Shown here in pieces: positions 8,189 through 19,843 of a stretch of 64,000 bases of DNA. This DNA is from Terriglobia bacterium. Its GTDB lineage: Bacteria > Acidobacteriota > Terriglobia > Terriglobales > Acidobacteriaceae. The position numbers and the translations under genes are program-made. A model generated the notes under the pieces. That model had not been told where the DNA came from. It saw only the letters and a list, made by a program, of their open reading frames with translations, and did no database searches. The stretch lies in the NCBI GenBank assembly GCA_020073215.1, contig JAIQFO010000019.1, positions 1 through 64,000 on the forward strand, in the 5' to 3' direction. How positions within the stretch are numbered: position 1 is the first letter of the stretch; the number at the start of each line of letters is the position of its first letter.

Positions 8189-8308
8189 GTGCCTAGGAAA
8201 TTCAAGTTAATCGCGGCACTCCCAGGATTCCTGATCGCGATTTCAGGCGCCGCCGACGCTCAGAACCCGGACGACCAAGCGTCGGATCGATTTCAATGCC
8301 AGCAATAA
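8189..8308 (+). CDS. Short signal-peptide ORF, possibly a truncated gene
   Basis: From the GTG at 8189 a 39-codon frame reads PRKFKLIAALPGFLIAISG and then AADAQNPDDQASDRFQCQQ before TAA. This is a good signal peptide with a likely cleavage after ADA, followed by only about 16 residues. It follows a sigma-54-like promoter. It may be a secreted micropeptide or the surviving 5' end of a larger exported protein cut off by deletion. The ribosome site is weak and the frame is short. Confidence 0.3.
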   Translation: MPRKFKLIAALPGFLIAISGAADAQNPDDQASDRFQCQQ

Positions 8309-8477
8309 CAAGAAGGGAGAGCACAACCAGGAGCCGCGTCGTCATGATCGCCACTCTTGAAGGCATTCGCTCTTTATTGCTTCCTGCCGCTGTCGTCGCG
8401 GGTGCCATGCACACGACAGACAAGTTGGCGTCTCTACTAGTTCCGACTTCCAAAATCACCAAAGGGGACCCTCATTT

Positions 8478-8903
8478 ATGAAGAAGCTTGCAGTGGTAGG
8501 GTTAGTGGCAGTGGTCTTGACGCTTGTCGGGTGTGGTTCGAATGGCTCTAAGGGAAACATTAATGGGACCTGGACCGCGGTCCTTACCGATACGGATTTC
8601 AGCTTCGGAACATCACTCGTGGTAAACAGCGACGGGACCCTAAGCGTCAGCCAATTCAGTTTCTCGACGAACGGGCCGTGCTTTGTATCGGGAGAGACGG
8701 AGAGCGGGTCGTTCGCGCTCACAGGAGACTTTAATGGCAAGGTGATGGGTACTTTCACGTTCAACGTAGTGTCTGGACAGCCGAGTGGCAACACGCTGAT
8801 GCTGACGGGAACAGTGAATGGGAACGCGATCACCGGTACGTGGACTCTCACTGGCGGAACCGGCTGCACGGGGTCAGGGAACTTCACTATGGCGAAGGTC
8901 TAG
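8478..8903 (+). CDS. Small lipoprotein, unknown function
   Basis: The 141-residue protein has a lipoprotein signal peptide with lipobox LVGC (MKKLAVVGLVAVVLTLVGCG), so it should be lipidated and face the periplasm or the surface. The mature part is Gly/Thr/Ser-rich with alternating beta pattern (INGTWTAVLTD, LSVSQFSFST, SGSFALTGDFNGKVMGTFTFN, NAITGTWTLTGGTGC), suggesting a small beta-barrel or sandwich. Two cysteines (in NGPCFVSG and GTGCTGSG) could form a disulfide. GGGGA lies upstream of the ATG. I do not recognise the family. Confidence 0.7.
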   Translation: MKKLAVVGLVAVVLTLVGCGSNGSKGNINGTWTAVLTDTDFSFGTSLVVNSDGTLSVSQFSFSTNGPCFVSGETESGSFALTGDFNGKVMGTFTFNVVSGQPSGNTLMLTGTVNGNAITGTWTLTGGTGCTGSGNFTMAKV

Positions 8904-8984
8904 ACACGGCTCAAGGAAATATATACCTCGGTTGCGGGGAGCAGCGACGTGGGTCGCTCGAGCGAGGACACGGTATCGAGCGGA

Positions 8985-9008
8985 TGAGCCCCAGAGGTCG
9001 GGGGCTCA
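8985..9008. other. Perfect 8-base hairpin after the lipoprotein gene
   Basis: TGAGCCCC (8985-8992) and GGGGCTCA (9001-9008) form a perfect stem with an eight-base loop. No T tract follows, so rho-independent termination is doubtful. It may be a dispersed repeat or a processing site. The remainder of the 8904-9245 gap shows only a weak -10-like AT-rich patch near 9110 and no gene. Confidence 0.4.
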
Positions 9009-9245
9009 CCCCGAGCTGTCCATCTTCTGCGCAGACTCTGGCGATTCGAGCGTTCTAAGACCATGCCAGGCGGACGCACTTTAGTTACCGTCCTCCTCTT
9101 CCAGATTAAGGACTAAAATAAGCGGAGAACAGCCAAAGTCTGCCCAGGTTCACCAACGTATGGTTTGCGGTTCGCATCTAAACCATGCAGACCCACTGTG
9201 ATGTTTTAAGAACCGCTTCCTGAGCCGTTCATTTCGAGGAGTTCT

Positions 9246-10175
9246 ATGAAGAATTTGTTTCTTGCGATCTTGCTCTTGTGCGCCACGGCGGGCTATGCCA
9301 TGCCGATTGCATCGTCGGCGCGTACCATGGTGCCTTCTGAACTTCAGCAACTGATCGGCGTCGACTACCGCGCGCTCAAGGATTCGCCCACTGCGCAGGC
9401 GCTCAAAGCGCAAGTGCTGCCCGATAACCTGAAGGACCTCGAGAGCGCCCTGAAAGGCATCGGCATTGACGCCGACCACGATCTCGAGCAGCTCAACTTC
9501 GCCTCCTTCCGCACCGAGAAGAAAGGTATACAAACCATCGGCATCGCAGCGGGATCGTTTTCCGCCAAAGCCGTCCTCAAGAAGATGAGGCTCAAGAAGA
9601 TCGCGGGCACCAAGTACGGTAACTCGGTGATTTACCCGATGAACAACGGTTTGGTGATGACCTTTCTCGACGACAACACGCTGGCCTTCGGCACTCCGGC
9701 CTCGCTCGACAGCGCGCTCGATACCCGCGACGGCAAGCGCCCCTCGCTCGATTCGAATTCCGTGATGACCGACCAGATGTCGGCCGTCGATGGTTCGCCG
9801 GTGTGGAGCATTCTCGACCAGAAGGGAACCCAGGCCATGATGTTTTCGGCAATGGGCGATGCGGCCAAGGTCGCCGATTACGAGACCATCAAGAAGCGCA
9901 TTCTGGCTTCCCGCTACACCATGAACTTCGAGAGCGGAGTGAGTTTCGATTTGAGCGTTCTAACCTCCGACTCGATGACGGCGGCTACGCTGTCGACGAT
10001 CGTCAAGGCCGGAATGCTCTACAAGAAACTCAATGCTACTCCCATCGAAAAGACCGCCATTGACGCCACCACGGTCGATTCCGACAGCTCGAATGTGCAA
10101 CTTCACTTCAAAAGCGACGACCAGAAGTTCCAGTCTCTGATGCACTCGCCGCTGTTTGCCGCCGTTTCGCACTGA
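9246..10175 (+). CDS. Secreted protein of unknown function
   Basis: The 309-residue protein starts with a clear signal peptide (MKNLFLAILLLCATAGYA) and GAGGAG precedes the ATG. The mature part begins SSARTMVPSELQQLIGVDYRALKDSPTAQALK and contains repeated alpha/beta segments such as IQTIGIAAGSFSAKAVLKKM and NSVIYPMNNGLVMTFLDDNTLAFGTP. I know of similar soluble periplasmic proteins in acidobacteria but no function. It is a single-gene unit: a strong terminator follows within 30 bases and the next gene begins a new operon. Confidence 0.75.
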   Translation: MKNLFLAILLLCATAGYAMPIASSARTMVPSELQQLIGVDYRALKDSPTAQALKAQVLPDNLKDLESALKGIGIDADHDLEQLNFASFRTEKKGIQTIGIAAGSFSAKAVLKKMRLKKIAGTKYGNSVIYPMNNGLVMTFLDDNTLAFGTPASLDSALDTRDGKRPSLDSNSVMTDQMSAVDGSPVWSILDQKGTQAMMFSAMGDAAKVADYETIKKRILASRYTMNFESGVSFDLSVLTSDSMTAATLSTIVKAGMLYKKLNATPIEKTAIDATTVDSDSSNVQLHFKSDDQKFQSLMHSPLFAAVSH

Positions 10176-10200
10176 AGTTCCGACTCAATCCAAAGCCAAC

Positions 10201-10232
10201 AACGTCCCGGATGTTCCTCGGGACGTTTTTCT
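10201..10232 (+). terminator. Rho-independent terminator
   Basis: A perfect nine-base stem AACGTCCCG (10201-10209) and CGGGACGTT (10219-10227) with a nine-base loop ends in five T residues. It sits 25 bases after the stop of the secreted protein gene and separates it from the galactose operon. Confidence 0.85.
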
Positions 10233-10360
10233 CTTGCGCCGCTGCCAATTCGGCTCAGAGCAACGCGTCCGGGCTGGAGTACCGCTCCCAGCAATAGCCG
10301 CGCCAGGCAAAACCGGGGCGTTCAGGTTATTCTTGGCGCTGACGGGAGACAGTTCGCTGC

Positions 10361-12157
<1,797 letters not shown>

Positions 12158-12267
12158 CAAGAACAGTTTTGTAATTTCGTAATTTAGGGGAACGCGTTTC
12201 ATGAAATCAATTTTCAGCAGCGCACAACTTCAGAGGCTGCGAAAAAACTCTTGTTTACTCAGGTTCT

Positions 12268-12345
12268 AGGGAAGGGCACGACTTCAGTCGTGCCGTAAGT
12301 ATCGCAAAATCGACGCGGCTTTAGCCGCTGAGGGCCGCCGCTGTT
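12268..12345. repeat. Interspersed repeat, GGGAAGGGCACG family
   Basis: The unit holds the hairpin GGCACGAC, TTCA, GTCGTGCC (12275-12294) and a second hairpin GCGGC, TTTA, GCCGC, joined by a spacer. The same order occurs in the composite at 53682-53850. The flanking bases AGGCTGCGAAAAAACTC (from 12233) recur there as AGGCTACGGAAAAACTC. It separates the symporter from the rest of the galactose genes and may affect read-through. Confidence 0.7.
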
Positions 12346-12360
12346 CATGAGGATAAGGAT

Positions 12361-12606
12361 ATGGGATTCGACATCCGATTACCGATCGGAATGATGTTCA
12401 GTGTGTTCGGCGTGTTGGTGGCGGGATATGGAGCGGCGACGCGAGGAGACGAGATGTACTCGCGTCATTCGCTCGGGATCAACGTTAACTTATGGTGGGG
12501 GATTGCCATGCTGATATTCGGCGCGGGAATGCTGCTGCTCGCCCGCCGGGGAGCAGTCGCCGCGCGTTCAGCGCGCGAGAATCTTAAGGACCCAAACGTC
12601 AGGTAA
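12361..12606 (+). CDS. Small two-helix membrane protein
   Basis: The 81-residue protein has two hydrophobic helices (LPIGMMFSVFGVLVAGYGAA and NLWWGIAMLIFGAGMLLLARR) separated by the conserved-looking loop SRHSLGINVN. It is a recurring acidobacterial membrane protein with no known role. It lies between the symporter and galK, in the same direction, and may be part of the same transcription unit. Confidence 0.6.
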   Translation: MGFDIRLPIGMMFSVFGVLVAGYGAATRGDEMYSRHSLGINVNLWWGIAMLIFGAGMLLLARRGAVAARSARENLKDPNVR

Positions 12607-12635
12607 GACCTGAGACCAACAAATAGGATCTGGGC

Positions 12636-13832
12636 TTGCCGCCAACCTTCATGCCCAACACGAATCCGGCCATCAAGAATCGCGCCTCTGCCTTGGAACA
12701 GAGATTTGTCGAGCTCTTCGGGAAGTCTCCGCGCGTTTACCAGGCTCCAGGACGGGTCAATCTAATCGGTGAACACACCGACTACAACGACGGCTTCGTC
12801 ATGCCGGCGGCGATCGGTTTCTATACCCAAGCCGCGGTTGCGGCACGCCCTGACCGTAAGCTCGCGATTCATTCCGAAAACTATTCCGAGCAGGTCGAGT
12901 TCGATCTCGATGATTTGCCGGCCACGGGCGCGGGGCACTGGAGCGATTACGTCGTAGGCGTGGTGAAGATGCTGCTCCGTTACGGCAAGAAACTGGGTGG
13001 AGCGAACCTGTTGGTGGATGGGAACGTGCCCCAGGGTGCGGGATTGAGCTCCTCGGCTTCGCTTGAAGTAGCCGTCGGATATGCGCTGCTCGATCTGGGC
13101 GGTCCAAGCACAATCGACCGAACCCGGCTCGCCTTGCTCTGTCAGCAGGCGGAAAACGAGTTTGTCGGCGCCCGCTGCGGAATCATGGATCAATTTGTCG
13201 CTAGCCACGGGAAGCACGGTCAAGCTCTGCTGCTCGATTGCCGCTCCCTGGAATATCGACAGTTGCCGATGCCTGACGACGCGGTCCTGGCGATCTCCAA
13301 TACCATGGTCAAACACAGCATCGCCAAAGGTGAATACAACCAGCGCCGGGCCGAATGCGAAGCGGGGGTGCGCGCTCTGTCGAAGCGTCTGCCGCAAGTT
13401 CGGGCATTGCGGGATGTGACGCCGGAAGATCTGGAAAGGTACAGGCACGAACTGCCTGAGGTGGTTGTGCGCCGCTGCCGTCACGTAGTCGGCGAAAATG
13501 CCCGAGTGCTCAAGGCCGCGGCGGCGCTGGAACGAGGAGACTTGCAGGCCTTCGGGAACCTGATGCTGGAATCGCATCGCAGCCTGCGCGACGACTTTGA
13601 AGTAAGTTGTTCGGAACTCGATTTAATGGTGGAACTCGCCGGTCAAGCGGAAGGCGTTTACGGAACGCGAATGACCGGAGGCGGATTTGGCGGTTGTACC
13701 ATCGCGCTTGTCCAAGCCGGTTGCGTCGAAGCGTTCCAGCGAACAGTGCGGGAAGGCTATGAGCGTTCGACCGGCCGCAAGCCGGAGATTTACATCTGCG
13801 CTGCTGCCGATGGGGTTGGCAGGCTAGCATGA
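12636..13832 (+). CDS. galK: Galactokinase
   Basis: The enzyme phosphorylates galactose to galactose-1-phosphate, the first step of the Leloir pathway. It belongs to the GHMP kinases. The 398 residues show the galactokinase signature APGRVNLIGEHTDYNDGFVMP near residue 40, the ATP-binding loop PQGAGLSSSASLEV, the catalytic-base region ENEFVGARCGIMDQF, and the C-terminal GTRMTGGGFGGCTIAL. I chose the TTG at 12636 since AGGA lies seven bases upstream; the ATG at 12651 has no ribosome site. galE follows after 28 bases. Confidence 0.95.
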   Translation: MPPTFMPNTNPAIKNRASALEQRFVELFGKSPRVYQAPGRVNLIGEHTDYNDGFVMPAAIGFYTQAAVAARPDRKLAIHSENYSEQVEFDLDDLPATGAGHWSDYVVGVVKMLLRYGKKLGGANLLVDGNVPQGAGLSSSASLEVAVGYALLDLGGPSTIDRTRLALLCQQAENEFVGARCGIMDQFVASHGKHGQALLLDCRSLEYRQLPMPDDAVLAISNTMVKHSIAKGEYNQRRAECEAGVRALSKRLPQVRALRDVTPEDLERYRHELPEVVVRRCRHVVGENARVLKAAAALERGDLQAFGNLMLESHRSLRDDFEVSCSELDLMVELAGQAEGVYGTRMTGGGFGGCTIALVQAGCVEAFQRTVREGYERSTGRKPEIYICAAADGVGRLA

Positions 13833-13860
13833 GAAAGTCGCCTGTGAAGTAGCTCAAGAA

Positions 13861-14916
<1,056 letters not shown>

Positions 14917-14959
14917 ATACGCCAATCGCTGACCTTGTAATCGGTGAACTTTCCACCCC

Positions 14960-16006
14960 ATGAACATGTCTGAATTTGCCTCGCAGCCCCATCGCCGCTT
15001 CAATCCGCTGACGCGGGAGTGGGTGCTGGTCTCGCCGCATCGCACCCAAAGGCCCTGGCAGGGACAGGTCGAATCCGTTCCGCCAGAAGCTCCGGCAACT
15101 TACGACCCCAACTGCTATTTGTGCCCGGGCAATGCGCGCGCTACAGGCGCGAGAAATCCCGCCTATGCCGAGACGTTTGTTTTTGACAACGATTTTGCGG
15201 CGCTGAAGCCGGACACACCCGCCGTCGAAATCCAAGAGCAAGGGCTCCTCGTTGCCCGCAGTGAGGCTGGGCGCTGCCGGGTGGTTTGCTTCTCACCGCG
15301 ACACGACCTCGCGATGGCCCGAATGAGTGTGCCCGAACTACGCCACGTAGTCGATACCTGGGTGCGAGAGTTCTCGGAACTCGGGAGCGATCCGCACATC
15401 CGGGCGGTACAGATCTTCGAGAATCGCGGGGCGATGATGGGATGCAGCAATCCCCATCCCCACGGGCAGATCTGGGCCAACGAAACTCTGCCCAACGAAT
15501 TGGCGAAAGAACTCGCCGCATTTCGAGAGTACCGCCAAGAGAACGGCACGACCCTGCTGCACGATTATCTGAAACTGGAACTGGAAAAACAGGAACGGTT
15601 GGTATGCGCCAACGACCATTTCGTATTGCTGGCGCCGTTCTGGGCGGTCTGGCCCTTTGAGACCCTGCTGGTCAGCCGCAGATGCGTGTCCGCTCTCGAT
15701 GAACTGAATGACGAGGAGCGCACGGCGTTGGCCGAGATACTGCGGCAGGCCACCATTCGTTACGACAATCTATTTCACACATCGTTTCCCTACACTATGG
15801 GCTTTCATCAGCGGCCCACTGATGGCGGGGATTATCCCGAATTTCACTTGCACGCTCATTTCTATCCGCCGCTGCTGCGCTCGGCGACAATCAAGAAATT
15901 CATGGTCGGTTACGAGATGCTGGCCATGCCGCAGCGGGACATCACGCCCGAAACCGCGGCGCTGTGGTTGCGGGAGGTTCCGGCCCGGCACTATCTGGAC
16001 CGGTGA
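14960..16006 (+). CDS. galT: Galactose-1-phosphate uridylyltransferase
   Basis: The enzyme swaps UMP between UDP-glucose and galactose-1-phosphate. The 348-residue protein has the N-terminal [21 protein letters not shown], zinc-site region [15 protein letters not shown], the active-site [16 protein letters not shown] with the nucleophilic histidine in HPHGQ, and a C-terminal [13 protein letters not shown] histidine cluster. Length is normal. It follows galE after 43 bases and completes the Leloir trio. Confidence 0.96.
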   Translation: MNMSEFASQPHRRFNPLTREWVLVSPHRTQRPWQGQVESVPPEAPATYDPNCYLCPGNARATGARNPAYAETFVFDNDFAALKPDTPAVEIQEQGLLVARSEAGRCRVVCFSPRHDLAMARMSVPELRHVVDTWVREFSELGSDPHIRAVQIFENRGAMMGCSNPHPHGQIWANETLPNELAKELAAFREYRQENGTTLLHDYLKLELEKQERLVCANDHFVLLAPFWAVWPFETLLVSRRCVSALDELNDEERTALAEILRQATIRYDNLFHTSFPYTMGFHQRPTDGGDYPEFHLHAHFYPPLLRSATIKKFMVGYEMLAMPQRDITPETAALWLREVPARHYLDR

Positions 16007-16081
16007 CCGCTCACAGTTTAACGGTCATTAAGATGACCATCTGATTCGCTTCTTCTGGGTAAGGACGAAAGGGCTGGCACT

Positions 16082-17893
16082 GTGCCACACGACGAACGAT
16101 CTGGTTACAACCGCTTCCTCCTGCTGGTAGCGGGACTTGGCGGACTACTCTACGGCGTGGATGTCGGCATTATTGCGGGGGCTTTGCCTTATCTGGAGGC
16201 CACCTCCGGGTTGAATGCGGGCCAGCTTTCCATCGTGGTTGCGGCCGTGCTCCTCGGCAGTGTGATCTCAACTTTGTTTGCCGGTGCGCTGGCGGACTGG
16301 ATGGGACGCAAGCCTCTGATGATCCTGAGCGGACTCCTGTTTGTCTGCAGCATTCCCATCATTGCGCTCTCGCATGGCTATGAGTCGCTGGTGCTCGGCC
16401 GCTTGTTGCAGGGCATCAGCGCCGGCCTGATCGGGGTGGTGGTCCCGCTGTATCTGGCGGAGTGCCTGGCGGCGGCGAGTCGCGGCAAGGGAACTGGCAT
16501 TTTCCAGTGGCTGTTGACGCTTGGGATTGTGACGGCCGCCGTGGTCGGCATGTACTTCAGCTTTCGTGTCGAAGAGGTGGCGAGGCTGGGTGATCCCGAG
16601 AAACTCTTCGCTTTCAAAGACACCGCCTGGCGCAGTATTTTCTGGGTTTCGCTGCCTCCCGGCATCTTGTTTGTGATTGGCGGTTTCATGGTGTCGGAAT
16701 CTCCGCGCTGGCTGTTTCTGCGCGGGAAACGAGACGCCGCCTACTCCGCCCTTCTGCGCTCTCGCACCAAAGAACAAGCCGACGTAGAACTGGGAGAGAT
16801 GGAACAGGTCACCGCGGCCGAGAGAGCGAAATCTTCAACCGGAGCCAAAGTCAAGGAATCGCTCTTGCGCCGCAAGTACGTAATTCCGTTTGTGCTCGCC
16901 TGTGTCATTCTCGCTTGCAATCAGGCGACCGGCATCAATTCCATCATTGGCTATAACACGAATATTCTTTTGCAGAGCGGCCTATCCGATGTTCAGGCGC
17001 ATTGGGGCTATGTTCTTTTCACGGTCGTGAATTTTCTGATGACCATCGGTGGCGTTTTGCTGGTCGACCGCAAGGGACGCAAGTTCCTGCTGTCGGTGGG
17101 AACGGCCGGGATTATTCTGTCGCTCGTTTCGACGGGCCTGCTCTTCCGCAAGACGGAACGACTGCGCGTCGATTCTCGGGGCGCGGTTCAGGCTATGGTG
17201 ACGGAGGACCAGAAGATCACACTTACATACAATCAGAAGCTGGCGGAGACGCTGCTCGGGACATCGTTCGGCACATCACTCAACTCATCGCCCGGCACAC
17301 CGGGCGACGCCGCCGCGCGAATCGGCAATCGCCCTACGTCCTTGGTCGTGATCTATTCGTATGGGGACTTCCGCGCCGCGACCAAAGCGGCGCGTTCCGA
17401 CGATGCCGCCGCGACCCCGATCCAGATCGCGCGCGAGAGTTCGGTGCCCGCCAACAAAGTGGTGGCGTTCTTTTCGAATCCTTTTGGCGATCTCGATGCC
17501 GCGCGCCAGGCTCCGCTCAGAATCGACAATGCCCTGATCACCCCGCTTCCCAGCCCGCGCAGCGGAATGCTGGTCGCGATCACCCTTTTCGTTTTCATGG
17601 CGTTTTTCGCGATCGGCCCCGGAGTCTGTGTGTGGTTGGCGCTTTCGGAGTTGATGCCGACCAGGATTCGCTCGAACGGCATGAGCATCGCACTGCTGAT
17701 CAACCAGGCGGTTTCGACGACCATCGCCGCCGTGTTCCTCCCGACCGTCGGCAAGCATGGCTACGCGGCCATGTTTTTTGGTTTTGCCGCCTGTACCGTA
17801 ATCTACTTCATCACCGCCGCGGTCTTCCTTCCGGAAACCAAAGGGAAGACGCTGGAAGAAATCGAAGCGCATTTTGAAGGAGCAAGCTCTTAA
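16082..17893 (+). CDS. MFS sugar porter with a large extra loop
   Basis: This is a sugar/proton symporter of the major facilitator superfamily in the inner membrane. The start GLGGLLYGVDVGIIAGALPYL, the DWMGRKPLMI loop, PLYLAECLAAASRGKGTG and the C-terminal PETKGKTLEEIEAHF are sugar-porter signatures. At 603 residues it is about 130 longer than usual. The excess is a soluble segment at residues 355-490, between membrane segments on the periplasmic side, containing QKITLTYNQKLAETLLG and VVAFFSNPFGDLDAA. The GTG at 16082 is the start. Its place after galT points to galactose or a related sugar. Confidence 0.85.
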   Translation: MPHDERSGYNRFLLLVAGLGGLLYGVDVGIIAGALPYLEATSGLNAGQLSIVVAAVLLGSVISTLFAGALADWMGRKPLMILSGLLFVCSIPIIALSHGYESLVLGRLLQGISAGLIGVVVPLYLAECLAAASRGKGTGIFQWLLTLGIVTAAVVGMYFSFRVEEVARLGDPEKLFAFKDTAWRSIFWVSLPPGILFVIGGFMVSESPRWLFLRGKRDAAYSALLRSRTKEQADVELGEMEQVTAAERAKSSTGAKVKESLLRRKYVIPFVLACVILACNQATGINSIIGYNTNILLQSGLSDVQAHWGYVLFTVVNFLMTIGGVLLVDRKGRKFLLSVGTAGIILSLVSTGLLFRKTERLRVDSRGAVQAMVTEDQKITLTYNQKLAETLLGTSFGTSLNSSPGTPGDAAARIGNRPTSLVVIYSYGDFRAATKAARSDDAAATPIQIARESSVPANKVVAFFSNPFGDLDAARQAPLRIDNALITPLPSPRSGMLVAITLFVFMAFFAIGPGVCVWLALSELMPTRIRSNGMSIALLINQAVSTTIAAVFLPTVGKHGYAAMFFGFAACTVIYFITAAVFLPETKGKTLEEIEAHFEGASS

Positions 17894-18119
17894 CGGCTTG
17901 TGGCGAAAGAGAGAATCCGCCGTACCCGACTCACCATGACAGTTAGGTGCAGAGGGTATGTTACGCAATGCTTATTCCAGTCGGACGAAAACGTCATCTG
18001 TTCTGAAAATGTAGCTGGGATCGATCTGCTGACCGCTTGCGATCGCTTGACCGTTGGATTACGCCCGCCGGACAATACCTCTACTCTCGCTTCATAAGGT
18101 GACCTCCGGACGATCAGGG

Positions 18120-18135
18120 TGTGATTGCGATCACA
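18120..18135. promoter_or_regulatory. CRP/FNR-type operator
   Basis: TGTGATTGCGATCACA has the exact TGTGA-N6-TCACA layout bound by CRP-type regulators, and the symmetry extends one base further on each side. It lies 120 bases before the haem-porin start at 18256, in a 362-base gap with no other gene. A CRP/FNR-family regulator could therefore tie the respiratory cluster to carbon or redox state. No such regulator is encoded in the window. Confidence 0.6.
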
Positions 18136-18255
18136 CTCGCGCGTGATGTTGAACGCTGCGAGTTGTGATTTCTGTCCCCGATAATACCCGTCAACCTGGG
18201 TCATTAAGAACTGGAGCGAATGAGCCACAACTTCTACCGCCAAGGAGGCGATCCA

Positions 18256-19797
18256 ATGGATATGCCGCGTCGGCTGTCCCCGTTGTTTACTCTCGTCCTC
18301 ACCGTCGTACTGCTGACCGGAAGCAGTCATGCTATCCCGGCGTTCTCACGCCAGTACGGCACCTCGTGCAGCACATGCCATGTGGATTTTCCCAAGCTCA
18401 ACGATTTTGGCAAAGCTTTCAAAGACGCCGGATTTAAGTTTCCGAAAGCGGATGAGGATTTCATCAAGGTTCCCGCGATAATGCTGGGAGCTCCGGCGCA
18501 GAAGGAATTGTGGCCGCACAGCATCTGGCCAGGCACACTCCCGGGCCTGCCGATGATTGGCCTGCGGTTCAACACCTTTTTCCAGGTGTACAGCCGGAAC
18601 CGCAACAAATTCGCTCCGCCGGATCAATTCAATCCCGGCATTCCGCGCACCGACTTCCAGCCCGGGCTGTTCAGCATCTTCACCGCGGGTAACTTTGGCG
18701 ACGGGATCGCCTTCTGGGTGGATGAAGACTTCAGCGTCGGAGGCGACAATAGCGCGGGCGGCCTGGGGGATGGTTACCTGAAGTTCCACGATATTGGCCG
18801 TCTGTTTAAGCTGCCGAAAGACGCTCTGAATCTGCGCGTCGGCCAGTTCGAGATTGATCTGCCGTTCAGCCCGGCACGCTCCTGGAACCTGAGCGGGTGG
18901 GATATTTACGACGAGGCGAACTTCGGGGCTGCCAATGGACTGGGGCCGGGGGTGAACAACTCGTTTGCCTTCTCCTCACCCGGGCAGGGTGTGGAGCTCA
19001 GCGGCGGCCACAACTACGGCGGCTACCACTACTCGCTGGCCGTGCTCAACCAGAATACAAGCGGCACCTCGGCGGCCACGTGCGACCCGGCGAACCCATC
19101 CTGCAACGGGGCTCCCAATGTCAGTCCCGCGGTGGGGATCTTCTCCGATTCCAACTTCAAGGATCTTTACGGCCGGTTCCAGTACCGCTTCAACTTGGAG
19201 AAAGATGCGGCGAGCCGGAACGACATTCAGGCGGCGGGCGCGACCGGGCCGCGCGATCACACTTATCTGCAACTTGGCACGTATTACTTCTACGGACGCT
19301 CGGTGCAGCGCGCCAACCTGGAAAGCGGCACGGTGTTGACGGCACGCGAGCCGTTCTACCGCACCGGCGCCGACTTCAGCTTCAACTACCGTACGTTCAA
19401 CCTGTTTGGCATGTGGATGTACGGACGCGACCAGAGCCAGGTGCTGAACGGGGCCCAGACGGCGCTGATCACGGCCCCGGCCGCGCACTTCAACGGCGGC
19501 TTTCTGGAAGCGGACTACCTGGCGTTGCCGTGGCTGATGACGATCCTGCGGTACGACCGTGTGCAATCGACGGCAGACTTCCTGAACACCAACCCCTTGG
19601 ACGGCAATTTCTTTCTACCGGCCAGCGCCACCCGCAACCGGATCACGCCGGGGGTGCAGTTCCTGATCCACGCCAACATCAAGACATCGTTCGAGTATCA
19701 GATCCGGCCGAAGCAGGCGGGTACGGACACGAACGGCAATCCAGTCGGGCCGCTCCGCACCAATCAGGCAGTGGCTGGATTGGAATGGGTCTACTGA
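18256..19797 (+). CDS. Outer-membrane porin-like protein with one c-type haem motif
   Basis: The 513-residue exported protein has a signal peptide ending near SSHAIPA. It then has a single haem-binding motif in GTSCSTCHVDFPKLNDFGKAF (about residue 40). The rest looks like a beta-barrel: alternating strands with Gly/Tyr/Asn-rich turns, ending in an aromatic residue (LEWVY) as outer-membrane barrels do. A barrel with a haem at its periplasmic mouth could pass electrons toward the cell surface; this is inference. I chose the ATG at 18256 because AAGGAGG lies eight bases before it. It opens the respiratory cluster, downstream of a CRP-like site. Confidence 0.75.
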   Translation: MDMPRRLSPLFTLVLTVVLLTGSSHAIPAFSRQYGTSCSTCHVDFPKLNDFGKAFKDAGFKFPKADEDFIKVPAIMLGAPAQKELWPHSIWPGTLPGLPMIGLRFNTFFQVYSRNRNKFAPPDQFNPGIPRTDFQPGLFSIFTAGNFGDGIAFWVDEDFSVGGDNSAGGLGDGYLKFHDIGRLFKLPKDALNLRVGQFEIDLPFSPARSWNLSGWDIYDEANFGAANGLGPGVNNSFAFSSPGQGVELSGGHNYGGYHYSLAVLNQNTSGTSAATCDPANPSCNGAPNVSPAVGIFSDSNFKDLYGRFQYRFNLEKDAASRNDIQAAGATGPRDHTYLQLGTYYFYGRSVQRANLESGTVLTAREPFYRTGADFSFNYRTFNLFGMWMYGRDQSQVLNGAQTALITAPAAHFNGGFLEADYLALPWLMTILRYDRVQSTADFLNTNPLDGNFFLPASATRNRITPGVQFLIHANIKTSFEYQIRPKQAGTDTNGNPVGPLRTNQAVAGLEWVY

Positions 19798-19843
19798 GTC
19801 CCGCAACCCGATTGAGTAGTAAGATCTGAACAAAGGAGAAATC

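Noticed and set aside
8202..8462. 86-codon minus-strand frame with a hydrophobic stretch
   Set aside because: The hydrophobic segment is followed by an Arg-rich tail and there is no ribosome site; it overlaps the better signal-peptide frame on the plus strand.
17894..18255. Possible small gene in the gap before the haem-porin
   Set aside because: The 146-codon minus-strand frame there crosses the CRP-like site and the porin start and has no coding character.
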